Assembly (NCBI RefSeq): GCF_000005505.3
Contig: NC_016133.3
Span: forward strand, 17,546,001 to 17,610,000
From: Brachypodium distachyon
Taxonomy: Eukaryota > Streptophyta > Magnoliopsida > Poales > Poaceae
Length of the DNA stretch: 64,000 nucleotides
Direction: 5' to 3'
Shown here: positions 1 to 13,058 of the stretch, piece by piece
Numbering within the stretch: the first letter of the stretch is position 1
Layout: each line of letters starts with the position of its first letter
Notes under the pieces: model-generated
What the model saw: only the letters and a program-made list of their open reading frames with translations
Told to the model about the DNA's origin: nothing
Databases searched by the model: none
Program-made: the position numbers and the translations under genes

Positions 1-1712
1 GACAAAGTAGTAGTTTGGCTTGACACCTCAATCCTCTTTGGGGACAACTTCTTTCCATCATCCTTCTCATCAGCAATATTGATCTTCCAATGATCATCAC
101 TAGAACTCAAATTTGTTTTGTGGGCATTTAGCTGCTCGGCTAGACTGCGAACTTCACTCTCAACATCGGAAATTTCCATGGGTGATGCTTCAAATGTATG
201 TCGGTCTTTACTGATCGCAGTGATGTCCCTATGGTTGTCCGCACCAACTAGCACATTATTTTGCCCGGGCGGACTATGGTAACTACTTTCTCTTTTCCTC
301 GTTTCTCCCGATAACTGTGCAGGTGCTGAAAGGAAAGCTACAAGATCATCTTGCTCACCCTCATCTAACTTTACCCAGTTGATTCCTCGCCTGCCATTCT
401 CAATTGAAGAATCATTTGTCGCTTTCTCTACTCGAGAAATCTGGTCTCCAATTGCTACAATGAACTGCCGACGCCTGGCCACTGTACCCTCTTCCAATGA
501 ATACTTATCATTGCTCGATCTTACAGCTCTTTCAAATTGCTCCAACTGTATGACAAAAGAAGATAATTCATTAACAAGACCACAAGAAATTATTTTACTA
601 TATGAATATATGGATGTCAACAACTAGATTTTGGGGGAAAACCCACCTGCCATTTTGCGGTCCCTAAAACCGTCTGGAGCTCCCTTCGCAAATCGCTTAG
701 CTCCTCAGGACTAGCTCTACTGCTACGCTCATGCATCCAGGTTCTATAAGTAGATTCCATCCTGAAAGAACAATTCAGCAAACTTAAGAACTTCACATGG
801 AAAAATAGGAGAAATGTCTAAAACAAAAGCTCACAATTGATGTTCTGGAAATCCAATTAAAGCTAGATGGCTAAATTGATACACACAAATTGCCACGCCG
901 AACAAATTAACAAGTTAACAAGGAAGGGGAAGACCAGACATTAAAAAAGGTATCGCAAAGAAAACCAAATAGGTCAACTCAGCATGGAAAGCAACACATT
1001 TTTTGTAGTCCTAACTCCTAAGAACAGGTAATACCATCAACCAAGAAATTTAATCTATTCATACTGCACATAGAACATCTAGTCAACTAGAGGTGAGATT
1101 GTCAGGCTGCTAACCTGGGCTGTTTGACAGAGATGCCACCAAAAGACATAAAATCAACACTCTGTGTACTAAGCTAGAAATACATACACAATTAGCTACT
1201 CCCTCCGTCCCATATTAAGTGACTCAAATTTGTCAAAATATGGATGTATCTATGCCTAATAGAAAGTCACTTAATATGGGACGGAGGGAGTAGTATTTTG
1301 TACAATATTAACAGCAGTTTACCAATCAAACCACGCAGCTGAACTCCCAGCAAAGCATAAAATCCAACAAAATTTATGAACAAACACTCACGACTCATCT
1401 AAATCCACCAGCAAGCAAGCACACACGGAGATCACATCTTGATAAAGTAGAATACAACGCTATACAAAAGTATCCAAAATTTCACCCATCCCCACCTCCC
1501 AAAACAATCCCAGGCGAAACAAATTGATGGCAAAAAGTAAATTAGCCTGCGATAAACACGCATCAAAACCCAATCTTTTGGATCCTCAGGGAAGGAAGGA
1601 AAAGGCGTAGGAACTAGGAAGGCACTCACAGGTCTGCCGACTCCTGCACCTCCTCGGCAGCCTGGAAGAACCCATCCTTCTGCCACTGCTCGAGCCCTCC
1701 CGGCGCTGCCAT
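1..1712 (-). CDS. Syntaxin-6 N-terminal-domain (t-SNARE-like) protein, partial
   Basis: The first three exons are visible and the gene continues past the left edge. Exon 1 is 1630..1712, exon 2 is 647..761 and exon 3 is 1..545, all with GT-AG borders and consistent phases (2 then 0). The protein opens MAAPGGLEQWQKDGFFQAAE and continues ESTYRTWMHERSS, LRRELQTVLGTAKWQLEQFE and RRRQFIVAIGDQISRVE. That helical bundle pattern is the syntaxin-6 N-terminal domain found in plant trans-Golgi/endosomal SNARE-related proteins. A hydrophilic linker follows, and any SNARE helix or membrane anchor would lie outside the window. The start is the first ATG of the frame and sits in a GC-rich first exon typical of grasses. 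I infer a role in vesicle trafficking. Family assignment is fairly sure; the exact orthologue is not. Confidence 0.8.
1199..1290. mobile_element. Stowaway MITE (92 bp) in intron 1 of the syntaxin-like gene
   Basis: The ends are CTCCCTCCGTCCCATATTAA and its inverse, and the element is flanked by TA on both sides, the target duplication of Tc1/mariner-derived Stowaway elements. It lies within the 868-bp first intron of the minus-strand gene. Confidence 0.9.
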
Positions 1713-4499
1713 GGCGGCGGCGGATCAAATCAAGAGGCGGACAGCTCCAGACGCCAAAGAACAGCTGCGCTTCTGGGGCCTCCTCTTCCGCTCGCTTCTC
1801 CCCAACTCAAGGGGCCTCAAATCTCGCACGCCAACCGGAGAGATCTCGGAAACCGATGAGGAAAGGGACACGACAACCCACGGAATTGAAAGACGGCGAC
1901 GCCCGCGGCTCCTTGTGGGGGGTTTCGCCCTAGCTGCCCGCGTTGCTTCACGGAGAGGAAGCGGGGAGTAGGAGAAGGAGGGAGGCGTGGGAAGGGAGGC
2001 GGAGATGGAGTGAACTACTCTCCAGCTACCTCTCGGACCTTCTTCTCCTTCCTGGCGTTGTTCGGGTTTGCTTCTCTTCCTTCATGTACCTGGATCTCTG
2101 CTTCTACCTTTTCTTTCCTTTTCCTTTTTTTTTTGCTACGGAGTAGTAATATTTTATATCATGGAGTATTATAGCGATCTTTTTCTATCTTGGTCAAGAA
2201 ATTTATGAATTCCGATTTTCTTTTATCTTGAACCAACGTGAATGCCTTCTTAAAAGAATATTTTACAGCCTTTGAACATGTCTCAGTCCAATTTTAACTT
2301 TGAACATATCGTTGACGAAATTCCACTTAGCCGAAACCATATTATTATAGGTGACGTGGCACTTGGTTTCACCAGATGTGGATCCGAAATACCAGTAAAA
2401 CAGTTGAAGAGAAATTTTAACAGTGCTTTCTTTTCCAAAAAACAAAAAAATTGACACAGTAGTATACATTTTTGTCTCTAATTTCCTTTTTCTACTCGCC
2501 TTTCTTCCCATTGTTCTCTCTGTATATTTCGTTTCGAAGGATAAACGGTGCTTGTAAAGATCAAATACTGGGACCGAGTAGAAGTATAGAAGGACCTCAA
2601 TGGAAATTCATGGAACTCAAGGAACCGGAAAGGCAAACCTAGAAAATAAACAATATGAGTCAAGTAAAGTAACACGGGGTAAAACGCAAAGTAAAGAAAG
2701 GCGTCGGCTGTTGGCGGCTGGCGCGGCGCCAGCACCACGCCACCACACAGGGGCAAAAACGGGAAACAACAAAATAGCAGCTGGTTCTTCTGACGGCGAC
2801 GCGTAGTAGGCCTGACTCGTACGACCAGCCAGCCAATGGGGACGTTTGGCTCGTGCGTGCACCAGCCAGCTTCCTCCCGCTGACCCGTGGACCCGGATGC
2901 CCTTGCCCATGCCTTCATCTGCCACTAGTATCCCTGTCTTTGGAGAATGTTTCTTTTTTTTTATGGTAGGAATGTACACTTTTCTCTTGTCCATTTGCAA
3001 TGTTTTGTATTTATTCATTTTCTAAAGGAAAATACATTGTTGTAGTCCTATAGATCCGGAAATATACAGAAGATGTGGACTTTGACATGTATTGTACTCC
3101 GTAGTATTTTCCGGAATACTTTTGATCACCTCGATCTATACTTTTCCTTTTATTACGGTAATGCCTCGATCTGCTTTATATGTATTTTATTATCAGCTTT
3201 GTAAGGCATGTTCATCCAACTATTTTAAAGTAAATCAGATGCACAAACCTGTCAGGAAAAATGTGTTTTCCTAATCAGTGTAACCTTGTCATTTGTCAGG
3301 CTGGCAATCTGGCACGATTTGCTTGATCATTAGATGTAAACAAGAGATAATCTTGGGCTATGATCGGATCACCGGATATCATTGCCAAGTCCAATCATTT
3401 TTATTCAGGCTGTGCTCTGGAGACCAGCTATAACACTCTGTCTGCCTTAGCTTTATATCCCCAATTACAGGCAACCGAACCAACTGAACTGATGCCGACA
3501 CTATTCTTTTCCTTCTCCAGCAGGATCACCTTCTAGTCGATTCTAGTTATATTTTTCCAACTTCAATTACAAATTTAGGTTGATTCAAAGGTGAAGTCGA
3601 TAAGTCTGAAGGAACAAGAGTTCTTAAATTTCTGTTTTTTGGCGTGTAAAGATAAATATGGATACTTTCTTCATGCTGTATGACAGAGATACCAACAAGC
3701 ACCACTTGTGGCCAAAATTCAACACTTCATCTAAAGATTTAAGAGTACGATATGTAGTAAACTTGTGGCCACCTGAGAAAGCACGATATGCAGATTTATT
3801 GTAGTGGTGTACACAAAAACCTAGATCACTGAAAGTGCCATCCGTGTCATGCTCTAGTGGATGGTAGTACAAAGGCAAAAGCAGTGAGGTAACATTGCCA
3901 TTTACTTTTCTGACCAAAGAACAAACATTGCATCCAGATAATTGTTTTGGCTTTGGCATAATTGCTTGGTCCCCATTTTTCTTTCCTCGAAGAACTCCAG
4001 TATGCAGCTTATTTTTTCAAGAGCTGGAAATCCAACTGTCTGGTGATTGGACCACGCAGGAAACCAATTTAGATCAGCCCAGATCCAGGTCAGCAAAATA
4101 CTCCCTTCTGATAAACAAATGGAGAAGTCAGTCCTATCGGTCGGCGACATCACTCCATCGCAATAAATTATCTCAAAAGTAGCTTTCTTGCACCAAAAGC
4201 AAGTTTGCATTAATTATCAGGAGGAACTAACTTAAATCTCAAGCCACAGCAGCACAAACTTATGCCTGGATTTCGCACAATCGGTCAGATCAAATATCTG
4301 ATGTTGGAGCATCTTCAGTAAGGGGTCATGTGTCTGCATGCCAGTTCTTGGATCCTAATCCACGAGAGCAAATCGCGGTTAGTTGCTGCAACTAACCCAT
4401 GTGCAACAGCCTCACCATCCGCATGTCACCAAAGGCATTCCCAATGTACTCTCAGTTCCAGTGTGGTCTCAGCTTATTTAATTAATGAAGCACCTCCAG
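1713..4499. other. Intergenic region between the syntaxin-like and SET genes
   Basis: About 2.8 kb without a gene I can support. The first 400 bases are GC-rich and hold the divergent promoter and 5' UTR side of the syntaxin-like gene. From 2150 on it is AT-rich with scattered short open frames on both strands. None has a recognisable domain or convincing splice sites. The frame at 3624-3959 (minus, 111 codons) is the longest near the SET gene 3' end and may be part of its untranslated region or chance. Confidence 0.5.
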
Positions 4500-7400
4500 C
4501 TAGGAATCAAGCAGTGCCAAGCCCGAGGTACATGACGTGACAATGGACGAAATTATCCTTCTCTTTAGATCTTTGTAAGCCAATGCTAGCTTCAAGTCCC
4601 AACTAGCACTCTCCCTGCAACAAACCAATAAACCATAAGTCCGTGATGAGTAAGTGATGCTTATGTCTGTCACAAAAGTAGACAAAATATGGCTGTTTAA
4701 GCATGAAGTGGCACCTGTTGTAGTCATCTGGCTCGCCTAATCCTTCAAGCATGGGAGAAAATATGGTAATGAGTGTTTCCAGCACCATCCTGTCATTTTC
4801 CTTGATCTGAGTACAGAGAAAGGGTGAGCATTAGCTGCACGTCTCGCTTTCAGTTTCAGCTATTTGTCAAGCATATGGCATGCTTCACGCATCATTCAGG
4901 TAACAGATTACAAATTCTTACATCAGCTTTTGGAATAGATTCGTTGTGGCCACAATTTAGAACAGTACGAAGATGGGACATCAAGCGCTGAGGCAGGCCA
5001 TACGTGGGAGGTCCTCCAGATCTGGACAACCATGTCCCACGAACCATATGAGCAGTTACACTTGAACTCACAGACTGGGCTGTGCCATCCTCCTCATCAA
5101 CAGACATATCAAGATCTGCATATAGGTGAACGTTTGTAAAATGAACATGTGCAGTTCACATGGATTCACAGAGCAGGAAAAGGGGTCCGCAATGTACTGG
5201 CAACCATGGAAATTGTGCCTAGTCCCTTAGGACTTGGAAGGCCTATTGTGGTTTATATAAAAGTTAAGATCACCAGACTAAGAAGTGTTAGTCAATAAAT
5301 TAGTCATGAGTGTCATAAGAACCAGGGCAACCACCATCACCAAGATAAAGTAATGGTAACCTCTATGATATTGCTTAGGCAAAACATTACCTAAAGGTAC
5401 AACATCATAAGGGTTGTCTTCTCTTGGTAGAAAACCATAGAAGGTAATAAGATGTGACCCTGAATGTTTCCCATAACTTAGAAAACATTGTTGCCCTGCT
5501 TTACAAGGTCTTGATAAAGGAAATTTCAAAGACTTTGTAGCTTGATCCACTCGACCATAGTTAAGAATGTGCGGATACACCTATGTAACACATGAAAAGG
5601 AAAACATGATAAGCAATTGGGTAGATCAACGAGACAAAACTTTTTTTTTTAAAGGAGACAAAACTTTGAACTGATCCAGGGACAGAGTTACAGACCGAGT
5701 GGTTCAATAGTCCAGCAACAGGAATCAAGCATGTTGTTAATTTCCCGCTACTTAAAACAACCATCATACTGTTAGAATACCATAATTCACATGCCCACAG
5801 AAAATTATCCCACGTGTATATGTCTTGTGTGAATATCTCAGGAAACTTGGTGCATAGCATTGGAAATAACTCATCATACTGTTGGTGCAAATGCTGAAAT
5901 AAAGAACCAAAAACTGCTTCATACCAGTTGAATACAGAAAACTAATTCATAGAATTAATAGGGCAATTTCACAAAGGTATTACCTGCCTAGCTTGCATTA
6001 GCTCATCGAAAAGCAGGGTACCTTCTAATGCAGCAAGTGCACCAATTCCAAAATTCAAGCCTGGAAATGCACAAGAAGGATCTTAAGTTGAACATCGTAA
6101 AGCTGCAGCCTTCCACGCCCCCAGGATAACATTGCACCCTTCAATGTTTAACACTCTAAAAGAACTTAAAGCAGTTACCCTAGGAAAACATTCAGACTGT
6201 GTTTTGTTCGGTGTTTAAGTATTGTGTTAAGAGCAGTTGAGTTTACCCAGTGGAAGCCTTATTTAACACAGGATTAAGTAACCAAATTAGACTTTCCTGG
6301 TTCTGTTTTTATAATGCTAACCAAACTAACCCACCCAATCTAGCCAAACAGCAATTTAGTCTACTACTCCCTCCGTTCCTAAATTCTTGTCGAAAACGAC
6401 AAGAATTTAGGAACGGAAGGAGTAGCATTTTGCGGAACACAAAATCTGTATAGCTCACCTAGTTACCCTAACCCCAAACCAAGGGTAGCTCTAAGCAATA
6501 GATCAGAATATGAGCATCCGTGTACTCCATGCACACACATCTGCTATGCATGTCTCAAAGCATTGTGGAGAAGACAGGGGTAATTTGCCATTGGCATTGT
6601 TTGATGGCACCAAACTAAAAATCTACTTCATGTGAGGATGTTACTTCAAGAATGTTGCTTGTTTAGATATATACTTACCCCTGTTTCCACCCATTCCAGG
6701 TTTGGATGCTATGAGAATAGTGTGACGAGTAGGTCAAGCGCACACCATGCAAGTACACGCTCATACATATAATCTCTCAACTAAGGCTGCATTTGGCATT
6801 GAGGTGGATTATCATAATCCCGTTTTGTTCATCCGCTTTTGGCTATTTTCGTGTTTGGCTAACCAACTTTTTCCTGCTTTTGTGTATATTTTTTAACAGC
6901 AGATTATAAAATAAGTTCAGCACAGCACAGTTCAGCAATGCCAAACTAAGCATAAATCTTTTACAAGTGTAACAGCTATAACTCGTTTGAGTATTAAAAA
7001 CATTGTTGTTTCCCAGTTAATACTTGTTAAAATTTATTTTAAAATGTCGTAACTTGTGGTGTACTGGGTACTAGTGAAAACTTGGGTCTCGTGGAGGCTG
7101 GGGTGTTACAAGCACGGATTTGCTTTACCGAAGATAATTAACTATCAATACCTGTATTAAAATTTGATGGAAGTGTCTCAAAGAACATCTTAAAGTTTGA
7201 AGATGGATTATGCCGCTCTCTCATGCTCCACAACAATAGCATAGTCTCAGTGGTGATGCTATTCAAATCTTTCAATGCAAGAAACTGCAAAGCATGGCAA
7301 AGTTTTCAAAAATGAAGTAGGAACTCAAATATAGGGACATCCTACATCAATCTACCAAAAACAACTGGCGGTAATGGCCAAACAGTGTTCTGTCTTCACT

Positions 7401-10243
7401 TCATAAAATATGCCGAGCATGTGTTCTTAAGTTATAACTACAACCAGGTTTCACTTCATGCTGAATATCTAACTGTAAGAATACATCAAGAAATAATACA
7501 ATTTTGATGTTCCTTGAGGGTTACATTCTGGGGTGCTAGTCAGAACTATTTTAACCTTTTTAATTAACAAAGGAGGAACGGTGGGTGTTTATGAAGTGCG
7601 GAAATGAGATTGAGGATGAGCATACCATGTCAGACTGACAGAGAAGTTCCTCAGATATTATGAGGGACTCTGGAATTTCAAGAGCAATATGACCCACACC
7701 AATGTTTTCAGAAGCTACCATTCCTCTCCCAGCTCCTTGAAAAACTAAATTTCTATAATCAGATAAAAAAATAGGCATGACAATGAATATCTATGAAGAT
7801 ACCAATAGGTAATTCGTTTCAAGGGAGATCAAGGTGAATAAAAAGATCAAGTTAAAAGTTGAGAATTCTAGTAACATGGTGCACAAACTTATCTGTGGCA
7901 TTTGCGTTACATCCACTAATTCCTATATAACTCAAGTATATGATTGTTTGTCATGCAGTCTATAGTACTGTAGTAGGTTCCCATTAACCTAAGGGTTATC
8001 CTCACTTTTTTGCTAAAATAGCATGAACATTCCAAATTCTATAAGAAAGAGTTGTTTATACAAATGCAAATAATGAAGAAAAGATAAAGCTTCATTCTAT
8101 ACAGAAAGCTTACATCATCCATACTTTCTAGTCAAAAATCTCATGGCGCTTGTCAATTTTCAATGACTTGAGTGCAGCATGGAGCACTCAGGATTCGTAT
8201 TAGTAAAGAATGAAGATTGACATACTATCTATCAGATTTATGGAGACTTACATGCTATCTGCAATTTACTTTTAACACCTTGATCCTCCCCCCATTTAAG
8301 AAGAGAATCTTCAGTATCCTGGTTCTGTTCTTGAACTGCCATTTGGTTATTGTCTGTCAGTCCCACAGATCTCAGCCTAACAACTATCTCATCCTCTAGT
8401 ACTTGCAATACTCCCTTGGCACCATCACTGGCAGTTACAAGCAATGTGTTCATGATTTTGAGCAGCAGATTTAGAGACTCAAGTTCATTCCTTGCAGAGA
8501 ACGGGCCATAGTCATCATCTCCAGCAAAATAAAGCTCTAACTGCAGTTAATCAACACAACTCATTTGGTAAGAAGTTAGAACTAATAAACCCCAGTGTCT
8601 TTTCTGTTATGTCAGCAGGTCACTAATGACTATTGAGCAACATAACATGTAATACCTCATCCATATGAGCTACCCTAGCAGCATGGATCATCTTATCAAG
8701 TAATCTGCAGGCATCCGCAGTGGATGATGAGATTGGGACTTGAAATAGACAGGATAGGTTCGCCCTCTCCAAAATTCTCTGCATTTATAGAAGAAATGAA
8801 CTTGGAGAAAATACTCAAGATGTCCATAGAAGACCCAATGCACATGAGACTCGCACTATCAGTCTATCAAGAAAATGAACAGATCTTGTTCGGAAAAAGA
8901 AAATAAACAGATTCTGGGTCATCCAACTTTAGACTTTTGCCTGAAATTTTTTGTCACAATAAAGCTAGAAGATAAGCATATGTTTTTTTTTTTGAGGAAT
9001 AAGATAAGCATATGTAACTGTACGAGGCCAAAAGTATTTATCTCGGAAGCACGGATTTGGCCCTTATCGGGCGTATCGGGGTCGGATACGGGGATACGCC
9101 CGGATACTCCAAAATATGTATCCCGTACGTATCCATCATTTTCCGAATTAAAATAAAATAAAATAAATCCCGGATACTCTATGGACACCGACGGACACCG
9201 GGCGTGACACGGGAGGCCCTCATTAGCCACATCTAGGGCATTCTATCCCCAATCGACCACTTCCCCACCCTCTCCTGTCCCGAGCCCGCCAGTGCCGCAC
9301 GCCGCCACTGCCGTTGCTGCACCACCTCCGTGGGTTCATCGCCGGCACCGGCCGCCGTCGCCGCCTGCCGTCACCACCTCTGCTGCCGCTGCGTTGCGCC
9401 GTGCCACCGTCCCCCACCCTGCTGCTCCCTCGCGAGTCGCGACCTGTGCTGCTACTGCGTCCATGCGCAGTCCCCCACCTTGCTGCTCCCTCGCTGTCGC
9501 CGACTCGCTGCCAAGCACTCGACCGGAGCAGGTCGCAGGTAAGCTATTCTCCTTGCTGGCTTTCCCCTTCTCTGTCTTCTCTATCCTCTAATTCTCTGAA
9601 TCTTGGCTTCCCCTACTCTGTTCCTTCTTCTCTGTCTCCTCTATTCTCTAATTCTCTGAACCAGAGTTAGAGGCATTGATAGATGATGTTCAAGCATTTG
9701 ATAGTATTTATATTTATAATATATATACAACCGTATCTCCGTATCAGGGTTTTTGGAAAACCGCGGTATCGGTATCCGTATCTCCGTATCCGTGCAACCT
9801 AGGTATTTATCATCCCAGCATCAGACAAGGACATCGCCAATGAACTACCATTACTCGCTGGCATTCCAGAAGCACCATGCTTGCCATCATTTCAGCATCA
9901 TCATCAGTCCATCACATAGACGGACACAAATTGATAACATCTGTATTCCCCCCCTAACCACTTACTCATGCACCTATTCAACTTGTCCAGATGCAGCCTC
10001 GCTACCAATGAAAAAGCTAAGCAGATGGCCAAAACTTCTCTACCCTTTTAGAATAATGGCCTCTTAAACTGGCGAAATCCGAACGTATCAAGTATTCAGG
10101 CGCAAATATGCCTCATGTGCTGTTCAAAAACCACAACTCAACCCTACCTTCTTGTCACGGTGCAGAGGGTCCTCCTCCGAGATAGAAGGCAGGCGAACGA
10201 CGACCACATCACCTCCCGATGCCAGCTCCGCCTCGGCCGCCAT
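4500..10243 (-). CDS. SET-domain protein-lysine methyltransferase (Rubisco-LSMT-like class)
   Basis: Eleven exons join to a 541-residue protein with all phases consistent: 10148..10243, 8656..8778, 8252..8540, 7626..7744, 7152..7284, 5984..6060, 5696..5893, 5391..5580, 4922..5115, 4715..4806 and 4500..4614. The SET domain begins near residue 172 with GAGRGMVASENIGVGHIALE. It continues through the LLNHS motif at the end of exon 7 and the LSYGKHSG...FYGFLPRED block in exon 8 that carries the catalytic tyrosine region. The helical C-terminal part matches the substrate-binding region of LSMT-type enzymes. The gap between GAGRG and NHS is the split-SET arrangement. Length fits the Arabidopsis At2g18850 type (about 540 residues, from memory). 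The substrate is unknown, probably a non-histone protein. Exon 1 (MAAEAELASGGDVVVVRLP) lies 1.4 kb upstream of exon 2, separated by a transposon-bearing intron. Confidence 0.88.
6367..6422. mobile_element. Minimal Stowaway-type hairpin (56 bp) in a SET-gene intron
   Basis: The two arms (CTCCCTCCGTTCCTAAATTC and inverse) are nearly perfect and separated by only a few bases. TA flanks both ends. It lies in the intron between exons 5 and 6 of the SET gene. The size suggests a Stowaway reduced to its arms. Confidence 0.8.
9043..9802. mobile_element. 760-bp element with perfect 9-bp target duplication in SET intron 1
   Basis: The direct repeat GTATTTATC occurs at 9034-9042 and 9803-9811 and brackets a 760-bp insertion. 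Inside, the left end reads GCACGGATTTGG followed by GGATACG/GTATC-rich sequence. The right end in reverse reads GCACGGATACGGAGATACGG, so the termini are imperfect inverted repeats. The middle (about 9230-9540) is a GC-rich block. A 9-bp duplication fits the Mutator superfamily. No transposase frame is present, so it is non-autonomous. Confidence 0.75.
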
Positions 10244-10444
10244 GGTCGCCGCCGCCTCTCTCCGGGGCCGCGGAACTGGGTTTTGGGAAGGAAGAGCACC
10301 GCTAATCTGGTGTGGTTTCCCGTGCAGGAATCCGCTGGCTAGACCTAGCCCATCACTGCTAAGCAGGCCAGGCCAAAACTGTCTGGGCTCAGGTTGGGCT
10401 TATTTTTGCTCAGATCATTGAGAAAGTATGCAGTGCTGCCTAGT

Positions 10445-11308
10445 GGAGTAAATTACACAAAACCACCGCATTAGGGGTTGGGTTTCACATAGGTATCAAT
10501 TTATGTTTTAGTTAAAAAACCACCGAATTAGCTTAACCTCTCGCTCGCTAGCTTTAAACCTGTTTTCAACAGATATGGCCCCCTGTCGGACCAGCGTGCC
10601 ATGCCAGATCGGCCTACCCGCGTGGCACATCTACAACATGTACTGGAGACCGCCTCGACATCACCAGCCTGCTCAAGCAACCGCGTTGAGGTGGTCCAGC
10701 GACGAGTCCTCCGACGACATCTCCCTTGTGCTCTCCTTCAACCACCCTTTCACCCCTGTCCACCTGCTGACAACTCCAACTCCGGCTCCGTCTGCCACGA
10801 ACGAGCGTGGCTCGGCTTCCTCCTCTAGCACGATCACATGACGCCCAGCAACAGAAACACGCCGGCTGCTGCAATCTCCACCCCGACCGCGCTGCGGCTC
10901 CACGCGCCTCTGCTCGCGCCGCCCCTCGCCCCCGATGCGCCGCCCGCCCCCCTGCTCGCCGCACGGCGCCGCGCCTCCGCTCGTGCCGCCCTCACCCCGC
11001 TGCATCGTGCCGCGGCTTGCCCCTGCTTGTCGTGCGCCGCTGCTCGCCGTGCGGCTCTCCGGGGGGCATGGCCCGTGAGAGCCCATCGGCCTTTACCTCT
11101 GCAGCTTTTGGATCGGGAAGAGAGACAGAGTTGCCATGATGATGGACGCCACGTTGGCCTGATCAGTGGACCCATCTCGTCAGAAACGGGCTTAGACACT
11201 AGCGAGCGAGAGGTTAAACTAATCCGGTGGTTTTTTGCAACTAAAATGTAAACTGGTACCTATGTGAAACCCTAGCCAATAATGCGATGGTTTTCTGTAA
11301 TTTACTCC
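10445..11308. mobile_element. Mutator-like element with about 110-bp terminal inverted repeats and GC-rich interior
   Basis: The left end (GGAGTAAATTACACAAAACC through GGGTTTCACATAGGTA, AAAACCACCG and CTCTCGCTCGCTAG) is repeated in reverse at 11198-11308. The interior 10600-11190 is strongly GC-rich with overlapping open frames on both strands and no recognisable domain. It is a Pack-MULE-like non-autonomous element upstream of the SET gene. The flanks share CTAGTG-like sequence but I could not read a clean 9-bp duplication. Confidence 0.7.
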
Positions 11309-12533
11309 TAGCTAGTGCAACCGTGACACCACAAATTCTCCAATCCAAATAGGGTCTACACTCTGAGAAAAAAAAAACACAAAACTTGTGTATATTTTCT
11401 ATCAAGAAACCGACAACATGTTTATAGAAGCTTGTAGCAAAGGGAAAACCTAAAGCCCCCAAGAGAGACATGTGGACTACTCACTAAAGAAAACACCACT
11501 AGAGTTGCGAAGACAGAAAAACCACGTTCATTTTGTGGCATGTGGAAAATTCACTGTATTATAATCATGATTATTGTTTTTCTTTTCTCACTCCTAATGC
11601 TTTAAGATTAGTTTTAAACGCCAATCTATCCAGGTGGCATATAATGCACATGGCTTCTCGAGAGACCAGGTCTCTTAGGATTATTTTCCCCACACAACAC
11701 ATTCATTAGGTGTCTTCTTCGAGTCCGGAACTTGCTACTTGAGAGGTATGCCAAAAGATCCTCTCCCTCTATTAGTTTTTGGTCTAAGAATGCACCGCCG
11801 TCTTCAGCTTCGGGAGGCCAAGTCGAAAGTTGAGAGTATGAGCATTCCTGGAGGTCAAAGACTCATCGCTAGTGAGACTTGACAAGTGGCAGGCAGGGTT
11901 ATGTTGTGAACCGTTAGAATACCAGATTCCCATGAAGGACTACCCACATGAAAAACTTGCATTGGATTGAGCTTTTGCCTTCCAGATCAAGTAGCGAATA
12001 TTAAATGAGACACACGTGGTGTGAAAATTGGGGATTGATCACGACCTTACTTGAACAGGATCTGTTCTATAGGATCGTACCGCTACATCCTTTGCCAAAA
12101 ATTGGGATTGATCACTTGTGTTCTCGGGGTATAACCACCACCTTAACCATCCAATCAATTTATGGAGACAATTTTGAAGACCTTTGTGTGCTAGCCCCAA
12201 TCCACTTGTCATGCCAAAAACTGGTCGTGGAATCATTGCTGATTGCGAATTTTAATGTGTATTAATTATCCATGGTACATATCTCAAAGTAACAGTAGCG
12301 GGCAACATTACCACAATCCATTGAAAATGCCTCAAACTGACTGATACCATCGCATGATCGCATCGTTTACAAGAGATGCACGCGTAATTCGGTAAAATTC
12401 TTGTTTGACCATATCTCCGTGAGACCGCGGGTTATCCTCCTTTCGGAAAGAAATATGAGAAAAACATACCCCTGTTCCGAACAAATTCGGCATGATTCTT
12501 GCGCTTCGATCACCAGGTGAGCTCTAGAGTCTA
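11309..12533. other. Gene-free spacer
   Basis: About 1.2 kb of mixed composition with short open frames only (for example 12005-12265 plus). I see no domain, splice pattern or repeat termini in it. Confidence 0.45.
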
Positions 12534-13058
12534 CTAGACCTGAACAGTAGGCCTTGGTCTAAGGCTCGTTCTACTGGGCCACTTGATGGACATGGCGGTC
12601 CCCTTCTCCCTCCCCACAGCCACAGGCACCGCAGGCGGCGCACGCACCGGCGGCACCGTGGCGCGGTACATCCTGTAGAGGTTGAAGTAGGAGTCCGGCG
12701 AAATGGGCGGCCTGACGGGGGTGACCGGGGAGCAGTAACGCAGCTCCAGGGACGCGTTGCGGCGGAACCTCTCGATGAACTCCGCCGCGCGGCTGTCGAT
12801 GTCGGCATCGCCCGCCTGGGCCGGGCTGCCGCTGCCGCCGCCCAGCTTATCCGTCTCCCCCGGCGTGCTGCTAGCGCTCGGCGCCGTGTGGAAGCTGGCG
12901 CCGTCGTCGTCGGTGCAGTCCAGCAGGCCCGGTGGGGATCCGTAGTATGGCGTCCCCGCCGGAGACGGAGAAGACGATGACGGGTGGAGGCGGGCGATGG
13001 TGCAGGCTGCTCGCACCGCCTTGCGCAGGATCCGCAGTAGAACCGTGCGGTTTTCAAT
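12534..13058 (-). pseudogene. DUF761-like gene, copy A, start codon lost
   Basis: The 175-codon frame parallels the intact copy at 18500-19039 from its first codon to the shared terminal PTVQV and stop. At the position of the partner's ATG this copy has ATT (13056-13058), followed by a shortened ENRTVLLRI. The in-frame codons back to a TAA contain no ATG. Downstream the frame stays open and keeps GLLDCTD, SFHTAPS, the DUF761-type motif IDSRAAEFIERFRRNASLEL and RYCSPVTP. The first later in-frame ATG is close to the C terminus. Either the copy is dead, it starts at a non-AUG codon, or an upstream exon supplies a start. The partner is 6 kb away in the same orientation, so a tandem duplication explains the pair. 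Confidence 0.65.

Noticed and set aside
1711..2146. Two plus-strand frames next to the syntaxin-like gene
   Set aside because: They lie in its divergent GC-rich promoter, overlap each other and show no domain or splice support.
2478..3018. Overlapping minus-strand frames of 133-146 codons
   Set aside because: Composition is random and the two frames disagree; there is no homology I recognise and no splice structure.
8740..8780. In-frame ATG just before SET exon 2 as the real start
   Set aside because: ATGCAG overlaps the splice acceptor. Exon 1 at 10148-10243 joins in phase, gives a fuller N terminus and has a duplicated relic elsewhere.
8724..8906. A 60-codon plus-strand frame over SET exon 2
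   Set aside because: It is antisense to a conserved exon and not in any family.
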